Below the pieces are notes generated by a model. It was not told the origin of the DNA. It saw only the letters and a list, made by a program, of their open reading frames with translations, and did no database searches. The translations under genes were made by a program, and so were the position numbers. Shown here piece after piece: positions 1-5,702 of a stretch of DNA of 5,702 nucleotides (the first letter of the stretch is position 1; each line of letters starts with the position of its first letter). The stretch comes from Flavobacterium sp. (GTDB lineage Bacteria; Bacteroidota; Bacteroidia; Flavobacteriales; Flavobacteriaceae). The stretch lies in NCBI GenBank assembly GCA_024709705.1, contig JANJWE010000276.1:1-5702 (forward strand), in the 5' to 3' direction.

Positions 1-742
1 TAGATGCTTCTTTTTCTTTGTTTTTCACACCATCGGTCATCATGGTATTACAAAACGGACATCCCGCGGCAATAATATCTGGTTTTGTTTCTAAAGCATC
101 TTCAGTTCGTTCAATGTTAACTTCTTTGTTACCGGGTTCGGCATCTTTAAACATTTGAGCACCTCCGGCACCACAGCATAAACCGTTGGCACGAGAACGT
201 TTCATTTCTACCAATTCAACATCCAATTTTTGAATCAAATCACGTGGAGCTTCATACACATTATTAGCTCTTCCTAAATAGCAGGGATCGTGAAAGGTAA
301 TTCGTTTTCCTTTAAACTGACCGCCTTCAATCGTTAAACGACCGTCATCAAGTAGCGATTTTAAAAATTGAGTATGGTGCACCACTTCATAGGTACCGCC
401 AAGTTCGGGATATTCATTTTTCAACGTATTGAAACAATGCGGACAGGCTGTAACAATTTTTTTTACTTCATACGCATCCATCACCTGAATATTCATCATG
501 GCTTGCATTTGAAATAAAAATTCGTTTCCGGCTCTTTTTGCTGGATCGCCTGTACAACTTTCTTCCGTTCCAAGTACGGCAAAAGAAACATTGGCACGAT
601 TTAAAATTCGTACAAAAGCCTTGGTGATTTTTTTGGCTCTATCGTCAAAACTACCGGCACATCCCACCCAAAATAACACTTCGGGTTGTTTGCCTTGAGC
701 CATCATTTCTGCCATGGTTGGCACTACTAGATTTTCTGCCAT
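1..742 (-). CDS. HdrB/HdrD-like (Fe-S)-binding protein with two CCG domains (3' end cut by window edge)
   Basis: The ATG at 742 opens 247 codons that run off the left edge, so the C-terminus is missing; the last visible cysteine motif is nearly at the end, so I infer only a short tail is lost. The protein has two cysteine-rich CCG repeats, as in the catalytic subunit of heterodisulfide reductase (HdrB/HdrD), GlpC and LldE. Repeat 1 has C28, C63 and C100-x-x-C103, but the usual CC pair is S62-C63-T64-G65. Repeat 2 is complete: C154, C189-C190-G191 and C228-x-x-C231. No signal peptide or membrane helix is visible, so it should be a soluble cytoplasmic subunit. The likely partner is the membrane/ferredoxin protein at 1351-2676, which would pass electrons to or from an Fe-S centre here. 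The substrate is unknown. Only repeat 2 has the full ligand set for a noncubane-type cluster. The leader is A/T-rich with no Shine-Dalgarno. A second in-frame ATG at residue 10 is less likely as the start. Confidence 0.9.
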   Translation of the reverse strand, partial: MAENLVVPTMAEMMAQGKQPEVLFWVGCAGSFDDRAKKITKAFVRILNRANVSFAVLGTEESCTGDPAKRAGNEFLFQMQAMMNIQVMDAYEVKKIVTACPHCFNTLKNEYPELGGTYEVVHHTQFLKSLLDDGRLTIEGGQFKGKRITFHDPCYLGRANNVYEAPRDLIQKLDVELVEMKRSRANGLCCGAGGAQMFKDAEPGNKEVNIERTEDALETKPDIIAAGCPFCNTMMTDGVKNKEKEAS

Positions 743-754
743 ATTTTATGAGTG

Positions 755-794
755 TTGGATTGTTAGATTATTGGATTGTTAGATAGTTGGATTT
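755..794. repeat. 16-bp tandem repeat, 2.5 copies, intergenic
   Basis: The unit TTGGATTGTTAGATTA begins at 755 and 771, with a partial third copy (TTGGATTT) at 787. The first 14 bases of the two complete units are identical and the last two differ (TA against AG). The array fills much of the 83-nt gap between the HAD gene and the CCG-protein gene. Short arrays of this composition are, from my recollection, common between genes in Flavobacteriaceae and sometimes give rise to spurious ORF calls. I see no hairpin or U-run suggesting a terminator. Confidence 0.8.
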
Positions 795-825
795 ACAGAA
801 AATCAGACAATCGAAAAATCATTAA

Positions 826-1302
826 TTATTCATGATGTTCGTCATCAAATACCTGAATGGTTACTTCTTTTTCAACCAAATCGGTAAATTTTCCACGGTA
901 ACGTGTAGCTTTTACTAAATGGTTATCAATCCAATGGTAATTCCCACCTCTGGGTTTTCCCATTACCATACCATGGTATTTGAATCCGTGTTTTTTTAAC
1001 CAAATTTCAGTATATTCTCTGTGTGCTTCCGTTCTGGATGTAAAAAAGAAAATGATGTGCCCTTCATCATACCATTTATTTAATGTTTTTAAAGCATCCG
1101 GATAAACCTCTGCAGTTAACATTCGCTCGGGTTCTTCATTTGGAATATCGTCACAAATGGTACCGTCAATATCAATCAAATAATTTTTAATTCCAGGAGG
1201 TAATATGGGGCTCAAATGCTGACCATTTTCGGTCACCGTTTGTAATTTCTTTTCAATGTCTTCCGCTTTCATTTTTTTAATTTTAATTTGTTTCACATGC
1301 AT
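826..1302 (-). CDS. Small HAD-like hydrolase (putative phosphatase)
   Basis: With the ATG at 1302 the protein is 158 aa, single-domain, without signal peptide or membrane helix. It carries the haloacid dehalogenase motifs: motif I D44-I-D46-G-T with nucleophile D44 and acid/base D46, motif II T88-S89-R90, lysine K116 in M-G-K-P-R-G-G, and the acidic metal ligand D126 in W-I-D-N-H. There is little cap, so it probably acts on a small phosphorylated or a macromolecular substrate, which cannot be named. My recollection is that close relatives are sometimes labelled phosphoheptose isomerase, which the motifs here do not support. It sits between the two subunits of an Hdr-like redox module, 48 nt after one and 83 nt before the other. 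The start is uncertain. ATG 1302 has a perfect Shine-Dalgarno. ATG 1272 (M-K-A-E-D) has the A-rich leader usual in Bacteroidota and is where the conserved sequence seems to begin. A TTG at 1317 is also open but would overlap the Shine-Dalgarno. Confidence 0.85.
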   Translation of the reverse strand: MHVKQIKIKKMKAEDIEKKLQTVTENGQHLSPILPPGIKNYLIDIDGTICDDIPNEEPERMLTAEVYPDALKTLNKWYDEGHIIFFFTSRTEAHREYTEIWLKKHGFKYHGMVMGKPRGGNYHWIDNHLVKATRYRGKFTDLVEKEVTIQVFDDEHHE

Positions 1303-1306
1303 TAAA

Positions 1307-1313
1307 CACCTCC
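1307..1313 (-). promoter_or_regulatory. Perfect Shine-Dalgarno before the HAD gene
   Basis: On the minus strand GGAGGTG (extended to GGGGAGGTG) is followed by TTTA and the ATG at 1302; GGAGG to ATG is 6 nt, the classical optimum. It pairs with seven consecutive bases of the universal anti-Shine-Dalgarno core CACCTCC. No other gene in the window has anything comparable. It is the main reason for choosing ATG 1302 over ATG 1272. Confidence 0.55.
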
Positions 1314-1350
1314 CCAAGCCTCACATATATGGGAAATTGTTCGGTTTATA

Positions 1351-2676
1351 TTAGTTTTCGTCTTTCCAGTTTAATCGGTCCATTTGATTGTATTGCCATG
1401 GAGCCCCGTTGTTTTCAATATTTGTCATCATAGCATTGAGCGACATGGGAGCAGCACTTTGTTCCATAACCAGATAGCGTCTCATGTCCATTATAATAGA
1501 TAACGGACTGATATTAACCGGACATTCTTCTACACACGCATTGCAAGAAGTACACGCCCATAGTTCTTCCGGAGTGATGTAATCATTTAATAAGGATTTA
1601 TTATCCGGTACAAAAACACCTTTATTGGTATCGATGTTTTTACCTACTTCTTCCAAACGATCGCGAGTATCCATCATGATTTTTCGGGGAGATAGCTTTT
1701 TACCGGTTTGATTGGCCGGGCAAGATGACGTGCAACGACCACATTCTGTACACGTGTAGGCATTGAGTAATTGAACCCAATTCAAGTCTTGAACATCACT
1801 GGCACCAAACTTAGCCGGAACAGCATCAGGATTGGCAGGAGCAGCAAAAGGATCGGCACTAGGATCCAACATTAATTTTACTTCGTTGGTAACACTTTCT
1901 AAATTATCAAACTTTCCTTTCGCATTTAAATCGGCAAAATACGTATTCGGAAAAGCTAAAAGGATATGCAGATGTTTTGAAAAATATAAATAATTCAAGA
2001 AAACCAAAATCCCACAAATATGTAACCACCAAGCCGCACGTTCAATTACAATTACAACTCCTTCGGACATTCCATCAAAAAGGGGAGCAATAAATTGACT
2101 TACAGGAAAACTTCCGGCTTGGTCATAATGATGTACTTCCATTTGTTGTAACCAAAAATCAGCGGCATTCATCAATAGGAATAAAGACATCAAAACGATT
2201 TCGAAGTACAGAATATAATTGGCATCGTTTTTAGGCCAACCTTTCAAATCGGAACTGATAAAGCGTTTTAATTTAATCGCATTACGTCTGGTCCAAAACA
2301 AAATGACTGCCACAACAACCAAAACAGCTAATATTTCAAAAGAAGCGATTAGAACATCGTAAAATCCTCCCATGAAAGCGAAAACTCGGTGTGTTCCGAA
2401 AAGTCCGTCAATGATGATTTCCAACAACTCTAAGTTAATGATTACAAAACCAATATATACGATTATATGAAGTATTCCGGCAATTGGTCTTTTAACCATT
2501 TTGGATTGACCTAAAGCAATCATGGCCATATTTTTCCAACGTTCAGACGGGTTGTCTTTGCGGTTTATGTCACGACCTAATTTGATATTTCGGATTAATT
2601 TTTTAACATTGATAGCAAAATATCCAAAGCCTAAAGCTAAAATAATCGCAAATAAAATATTATCTAAATAACTCAT
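1351..2676 (-). CDS. Membrane-bound Fe-S oxidoreductase subunit, HdrE/NarI-like helices fused to HdrC-like 2x[4Fe-4S] ferredoxin
   Basis: This is a 441-aa protein. The N-terminal half has about five membrane helices (roughly residues 7-27, 65-90, 107-128, 153-176, 214-245). Histidines in or near helices, H70 in helix 2 and H219, H235 and H237 in or just after helix 5, are candidate haem b ligands of the NarI/HdrE type. An Ala/Pro-rich linker (about 271-290) leads to a cytoplasmic ferredoxin domain with two C-x2-C-x2-C-x3-C-P motifs: C309, C312, C315, C319 and C375, C378, C381, C385, which should bind two [4Fe-4S] clusters. This is the architecture of the quinone-linked HdrE+HdrC, DsrM+K-like and GlpC-related electron transfer subunits. 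The CCG protein at 1-742 supplies the missing HdrB/D half. The likely role is electron exchange between the quinone pool and an unknown substrate. The ATG start lies 6 nt after the MCE stop codon, so translation is probably coupled within one operon. The ligand assignment is inferred. Confidence 0.9.
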   Translation of the reverse strand: MSYLDNILFAIILALGFGYFAINVKKLIRNIKLGRDINRKDNPSERWKNMAMIALGQSKMVKRPIAGILHIIVYIGFVIINLELLEIIIDGLFGTHRVFAFMGGFYDVLIASFEILAVLVVVAVILFWTRRNAIKLKRFISSDLKGWPKNDANYILYFEIVLMSLFLLMNAADFWLQQMEVHHYDQAGSFPVSQFIAPLFDGMSEGVVIVIERAAWWLHICGILVFLNYLYFSKHLHILLAFPNTYFADLNAKGKFDNLESVTNEVKLMLDPSADPFAAPANPDAVPAKFGASDVQDLNWVQLLNAYTCTECGRCTSSCPANQTGKKLSPRKIMMDTRDRLEEVGKNIDTNKGVFVPDNKSLLNDYITPEELWACTSCNACVEECPVNISPLSIIMDMRRYLVMEQSAAPMSLNAMMTNIENNGAPWQYNQMDRLNWKDEN

Positions 2677-2682
2677 AAAAAC

Positions 2683-3648
2683 TTATTTTTTAGTTTGAGT
2701 TGAATCAATTTCTTTGGGTGCAACGTAGGGTTTATTTTTCTTTCCAAACAAAGAAACATTTACATAACGTGTAGGATTTAAACGCAAATCCTGTAATAAA
2801 AGCTCGAGTTCTTTGGATGATTTGGAGAAATTATTGTAGAGTGCATCATCTTTTACCAGTTTACCCATTGAACCTTTACCGGCTTGAACATCAGACATTA
2901 TTTGATTAACGTTTGCCAAAGTAGATTCTAAATTTGAAATAGTTTTCTTCAAATTAGACTTGGATATTGAATCGGATATTTTAGCAAAGTTTGAGGAGGC
3001 TACTTCCAAATTTGAGGTAGTTTGATTTAATTTTTGCTTATTTTCTGCTAACAGAGTATTGATGGTTTTTGAGGACTCACTGAATTCTTTAAGTGTTTGA
3101 TCCAAATTGGCAATACTGTTTTTCAAATTCTGCTTGGTTTTATCATCTAAAACCTCATTTAAATTGGTTAACAATAAATCGGCATTCACCATCATTTTCT
3201 CAATCTTGTCTTGAAGGGGCGTAAGTTTTTCTGTAACTAAATCGGTTAATCCCGGTTTAACTCCACCGGTTAAGTACTCATTAGATTCGGCTAAGCGTTT
3301 GTCTTCAAAATTGGGAACAATTTGAATTTGTTTTCCTCCTATTAAGCCCGGCTCATAAATTCGTGCAACGCTCGATTTCGAAATTGGAAAATCTGAAGAT
3401 ATTTGCAATTCTACTTTTATCTTTCCGGTATTATCTGAAAAGCTTACTTCCTTAACTTTCCCTACAATCAAACCATTAATAGTTACCGGTGCCGATGCCA
3501 TTAGGCCTTCTACATCATCATAGAGGACAAAAAAAGTTTTGTGTGATGTAAGCAAATCAGTTCCTTTGAGAAAGCTGTATCCCCAAATAAAGATTAAAAT
3601 GGATGACAGAACTAATATTGCGGTTTTAATTTCTCTAGTAATTTTCAA
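2683..3648 (-). CDS. MCE/MlaD-family lipid-transport protein, membrane-anchored
   Basis: This is a 321-aa protein with one N-terminal membrane anchor (residues 8-26) after a short basic tail (M-K-I-T-R-E-I-K). The MCE domain spans about 39-112, with D-V-E-G-L at 45-49, V-T-I-N-G-L-x-V-G-K-V at 55-65 and G-L-I-G-G-K-Q-I-Q-I at 101-110. A long helical, probably coiled-coil region follows (about 140-285), containing G-K-G-S-M-G-K-L at 257-264, and then a conserved-looking C-terminal D-L-R-L-N-P-T-R-Y-V motif at 287-296. MlaD proteins form hexameric rings in the periplasm that bind phospholipid and work with an MlaE permease and MlaF ATPase; neither is in this window. The start is TTG at 3648: an in-frame stop lies upstream at 3670-3672 with no ATG or GTG between, and the transmembrane anchor follows directly. 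It lies 42 nt downstream of the amidase, inside the same probable operon. Confidence 0.92.
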   Translation of the reverse strand: MKITREIKTAILVLSSILIFIWGYSFLKGTDLLTSHKTFFVLYDDVEGLMASAPVTINGLIVGKVKEVSFSDNTGKIKVELQISSDFPISKSSVARIYEPGLIGGKQIQIVPNFEDKRLAESNEYLTGGVKPGLTDLVTEKLTPLQDKIEKMMVNADLLLTNLNEVLDDKTKQNLKNSIANLDQTLKEFSESSKTINTLLAENKQKLNQTTSNLEVASSNFAKISDSISKSNLKKTISNLESTLANVNQIMSDVQAGKGSMGKLVKDDALYNNFSKSSKELELLLQDLRLNPTRYVNVSLFGKKNKPYVAPKEIDSTQTKK

Positions 3649-3690
3649 AATCGTGAGTTTTTTACAAATTTAAAATAAATTTAGGACAAA

Positions 3691-4881
3691 TTATTTTTTT
3701 AATGCTTCTTGAATGCTAATCTTTTTTCCGTTTTGAAATGCCACTATAAAGGCAGATTCATATCCCTTAGATTTGGCTTCTTGCAAATTGCGTTTTGCCC
3801 GATCGTAGCTAGTTTCTTCAGAATAAAAATACTTAATCAAACCATTTTCTTTGAGCATTGAAATTGGACTTAATCCATTAAAATTTTGAGGAACCAAATC
3901 CAGCAATTTGCCGCTGGCGGATATTTGAACTTTGAAAACAACTCCGGTTTGAACAGCTGGCTCTTTGTTCTCTACTTTGGGTTCTTCTTTAACAGCTAAA
4001 GGAGCTTCTGACTTTGATTTTGGAGTTTCTGCAACAACCTTAGGCTGTTCCTTCGGTAAAGATTCGGTTGAAGTTTTAGTAGGTTTATCCTCTTCAACTG
4101 CATTACCAGTGCCATAATATTCTTTTTTGTATTTTAATATTCCCTCAGCGATGGCTTTAGCTAATTCTTCCTGACCTTTTTCACTATTTAAATATTCTCC
4201 TTCTTTTTTATTGGAAACAAATCCCAATTCAACCAAAATACCGGGCATTACAGTTGCATCCAAAACCCAAATAGGTGCTTGTTTTACTCCTCTGTTTTTT
4301 CGTCCTAAATTGTTTGTGAAATTATCTTGAACTTTACTCGCCAAAGAGATGCTTTGATCTAAATTTTCTTCTTGAATTAATTTTAATCCGGTTAAAGTCA
4401 GCGGGTTATTGGGGTCAAAACCGGCATATTTAACTTTATAATCAGACTCTAAAGTAATTACACTGTTTTCCTTTTTGGCTACCTCTAAATTTGTAGCATT
4501 TCGGGTAAGTCCCATCACAAAAGTCTCAGTTCCATAGGGCTCGTAATTGTTCACCCCGTTACAATGAATGGATACAAATAAGTTGGCGTCGGCTTTATTA
4601 GCAATATTGGCACGTTCTTTCAGCTCAATAAAAACATCCGTTTTACGTGTATAAACAACTTGAATATCACTATGTTTTTCCAAAATTTTACCTACCAACA
4701 AAGTCACATTCAGTACAATTTTTTTTTCTACATATCCATGATGTATGGTTCCAAAATCTTTACCGCCATGACCAGCATCGAGAACCACTTTAAATTTGGA
4801 ATTATTTTGAGAAAAGCCCAAAAAGGCAATCGATAAAAAAATAGTAAGAAATAGAAATTTGAATTTATTTGAATCGTACAT
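3691..4881 (-). CDS. Secreted N-acetylmuramoyl-L-alanine amidase (Amidase_3) with C-terminal SPOR-like domain
   Basis: This 396-aa zinc enzyme cleaves the bond between MurNAc and L-Ala of peptidoglycan. It has an N-terminal signal peptide (basic n-region to K8, hydrophobic 9-22, probable cleavage after S24-Q25). The Amidase_3 domain covers about 30-252: zinc ligands H38 in D-A-G-H-G-G, E52 and H106 in S-I-H-C-N, and catalytic E218 in V-E-L-G-F-V-S-N. A long segment between H106 and E218 (about 125-200) could act as a regulatory or substrate-gating insert, as in AmiB/AmiC-type enzymes. A Lys/Pro/Glu-rich linker (about 260-312) joins a domain at about 313-390, beginning G-V-V-F-K-V-Q-I-S, that resembles SPOR, which binds glycan stripped of stem peptides and recruits proteins to the septum. 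It is probably periplasmic and involved in daughter-cell separation. It is the first gene of the minus-strand operon, with the ATG about 60 nt from the predicted transcription start. Confidence 0.94.
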   Translation of the reverse strand: MYDSNKFKFLFLTIFLSIAFLGFSQNNSKFKVVLDAGHGGKDFGTIHHGYVEKKIVLNVTLLVGKILEKHSDIQVVYTRKTDVFIELKERANIANKADANLFVSIHCNGVNNYEPYGTETFVMGLTRNATNLEVAKKENSVITLESDYKVKYAGFDPNNPLTLTGLKLIQEENLDQSISLASKVQDNFTNNLGRKNRGVKQAPIWVLDATVMPGILVELGFVSNKKEGEYLNSEKGQEELAKAIAEGILKYKKEYYGTGNAVEEDKPTKTSTESLPKEQPKVVAETPKSKSEAPLAVKEEPKVENKEPAVQTGVVFKVQISASGKLLDLVPQNFNGLSPISMLKENGLIKYFYSEETSYDRAKRNLQEAKSKGYESAFIVAFQNGKKISIQEALKK

Positions 4882-4935
4882 ACTCTAAAAGTTAATTTAA
4901 ATTAAAACTCTGCGTTTTAAATTTTATTATTTACT

Positions 4936-4953
4936 TATTTTTGACCAAAAATA
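4936..4953. repeat. Perfect inverted repeat of two TATTTTTG elements
   Basis: TATTTTTG, AC, CAAAAATA: 8-bp arms around a 2-bp centre. Each arm matches TAnnTTTG, one per strand, so it reads as two face-to-face promoter -7 elements or as a dyad operator. The left-facing arm has a well-spaced TTTG upstream; the right-facing arm has no evident TTG at 17-23 nt. Confidence 0.6.
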
Positions 4954-4976
4954 TTGTGTAAGTTTGGCACTCCAAA
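4946..4976 (-). promoter_or_regulatory. Bacteroidota-type promoter for the amidase operon
   Basis: On the minus strand TTTG (4976-4973) is followed after 19 nt by TATTTTTG (4953-4946). This fits the Bacteroidota primary sigma-factor consensus, TTTG then TAnnTTTG with about 17-23 nt between. Transcription would begin near 4940, giving a 5' leader of about 58 nt before the amidase ATG at 4881. No equally good match occurs in the short gaps between the downstream genes, consistent with one operon. Confidence 0.6.
4959..4966 (+). promoter_or_regulatory. Candidate -7 element for lptD (TAAGTTTG)
   Basis: This matches TAnnTTTG and lies about 50 nt before the TTG at 5015. The nearest upstream TTG (4941-4943) leaves only 15 nt, shorter than the usual 17-23, so the promoter call is weak. 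If it is functional, translation cannot begin at TTG 4964, which is part of the element, and TTG 5015 would be the start, with a leader of about 40 nt. Confidence 0.3.
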
Positions 4977-5702
4977 AACCAAGCCATAATTTTACAAAAA
5001 TAGCATTAAAACCTTTGCGTACAAACTTATTTCATATCGTTTTATCAGTATTTTTCCTAACAGTAGGATTACCAAAAAGTTATTGTCAGGATTTGAAACC
5101 CAAAGGCGGTAATTTTCCAGCGGTAAAAAGCAAAGACAGTCTGACAATCAACCCAAAAGACGATGTAAAACTAAACGATACGATTCGAAAAGACACACTT
5201 AAGAAACCTATAAAGAAAGCTTTTTTGGAAGGATTGGCAACTTACAATGCACAAGATTATCGGAAAATAGATCAAAAGAAAAAGCAAGTTACTTTATACA
5301 ACAAAGCCGAGTTATTTTATCAAGATATCGAGTTGAAAGCCGGAATAATAATTTTGGATTACGAAAAACAAGAGGTTTATGCCGGTAGAATTAAAGATTC
5401 AACAGGTAAATTTACCCAAAGACCTGTATTCAAACAAGGCTCAAATGTGGTAGAACCCGATTCTATTCGATTTAACTACAAAACACAAAAAGCTTTGATT
5501 TGGAATTCCCGTTCAGATCAAGGAGAATTTAGAGTTTTGGCAGAAAAAACAAAAAAAGAGAACGATTCGGTTTATTTTTTACAAGGTGCCAAGTTTACCA
5601 CTTCTAAAGATGTTGACAATCCTGAATATTATTTTTACACCAATAAAATCAAACTAGTACCTAAGAAGAAAGTGGTAACCGGTTTGACCCATATGGTTAT
5701 TG
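4964..5702 (+). CDS. lptD: Putative LPS-assembly protein LptD (OstA), N-terminal part, cut by window edge
   Basis: There are 246 codons up to the right edge. The protein would be exported and form the outer-membrane LptD barrel that inserts LPS at the cell surface. From TTG 4964: a basic n-region (to N21), hydrophobic segment L22-P37, probable cleavage near S39-Y-C-Q42, then a Lys/Asp-rich linker to about 80. The OstA/LptA-like beta-strand domain runs from about 85 to the edge (A-F-L-E-G, A-E-L-F-Y-Q-D-I-E-L-K-A-G, then V-V-T-G-L-T-H-M-V-I at 237-246). The barrel, most of a protein usually several hundred residues longer, lies outside. The frame is open from 4901 but has no ATG before residue 244, so the start is TTG: 4964 keeps a long basic n-region, while 5015 gives a compact signal peptide beginning M-R-T-N-L-F. 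C41 is not in a lipobox. It diverges from the amidase operon. Confidence 0.85.
   Translation, partial: MALQKPSHNFTKIALKPLRTNLFHIVLSVFFLTVGLPKSYCQDLKPKGGNFPAVKSKDSLTINPKDDVKLNDTIRKDTLKKPIKKAFLEGLATYNAQDYRKIDQKKKQVTLYNKAELFYQDIELKAGIIILDYEKQEVYAGRIKDSTGKFTQRPVFKQGSNVVEPDSIRFNYKTQKALIWNSRSDQGEFRVLAEKTKKENDSVYFLQGAKFTTSKDVDNPEYYFYTNKIKLVPKKKVVTGLTHMVI

Noticed and set aside
755..794. CRISPR array
   Set aside because: The repeats are contiguous with a 16-bp period and no unique spacers, and no cas gene is near. It is a simple tandem repeat.
1303..1317. TTG at 1317 as the start of the HAD gene
   Set aside because: It would place the Shine-Dalgarno GGAGGTG inside the coding region, is a weak codon, and adds residues (M-G-R-C-L) with no resemblance to the conserved part. 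ATG 1302 or 1272 is better.
3666..3682. Hairpin or terminator between the amidase and MCE genes (AAATTT at 3666-3671 and 3677-3682)
   Set aside because: The arms are only six A/T pairs, too weak for an intrinsic terminator, and the 42-nt gap suits an operon junction.
5084..5092. LptD as a lipoprotein via the cysteine at residue 41
   Set aside because: The residues before it (K-S-Y) do not form a lipobox, and LptD proteins are barrels cleaved by signal peptidase I.
1..5702. Mobile element, phage or defence system
   Set aside because: No integrase, transposase, terminal inverted repeats, tRNA or defence domain is visible. The content and base composition are uniform and look like core chromosome.

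Overview
The window looks like chromosomal DNA from a member of the Flavobacteriaceae (Bacteroidota), probably Flavobacterium or a close relative. The signs are the low G+C content, A-rich leaders instead of Shine-Dalgarno sites, promoter elements of the TAnnTTTG type, signal peptides ending in the F-S-Q style, and an OstA/LptD-type protein and an MCE protein with recognisably Bacteroidota sequence motifs. This is judged from sequence reading alone.

Layout. Five genes lie head to tail on the minus strand, read from about 4881 down to 1: (i) a secreted N-acetylmuramoyl-L-alanine amidase with a C-terminal SPOR-like domain (3691-4881); (ii) a membrane-anchored MCE/MlaD-family protein (2683-3648); (iii) a five-helix membrane protein fused to a 2x[4Fe-4S] ferredoxin domain, resembling HdrE+HdrC (1351-2676); (iv) a small HAD-like hydrolase (826-1302); and (v) an HdrB/HdrD-type cysteine-rich CCG protein, cut by the left edge (1-742). 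Gaps are 42, 6, 48 and 83 nt, so one long operon is likely. The 83-nt gap holds a 16-bp tandem repeat. On the plus strand, diverging from the amidase, is the N-terminal part of a putative LPS-assembly protein LptD (4964-5702), cut by the right edge. The short region between the divergent genes carries a good Bacteroidota promoter for the minus-strand operon and a perfect 8-bp inverted repeat made of two face-to-face TATTTTTG elements.

How the genes fit together. The right half concerns the cell envelope: LptD inserts LPS into the outer membrane, MCE proteins bind lipids for transport between the membranes, and the amidase cuts peptidoglycan. The left half is a two-subunit redox module: a quinone-facing, haem-b-type membrane/ferredoxin subunit and a soluble CCG subunit, with a HAD gene inserted between them. 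Its electron donor and acceptor are not evident here.

I see no phage, IS, CRISPR, tRNA or rRNA. This appears to be a largely ordinary core-genome region. The points most worth a second look are the redox module of unknown substrate within an envelope operon, the perfect Shine-Dalgarno in a lineage that rarely uses them, the TTG starts of the MCE and LptD genes, and the symmetrical divergent promoter.
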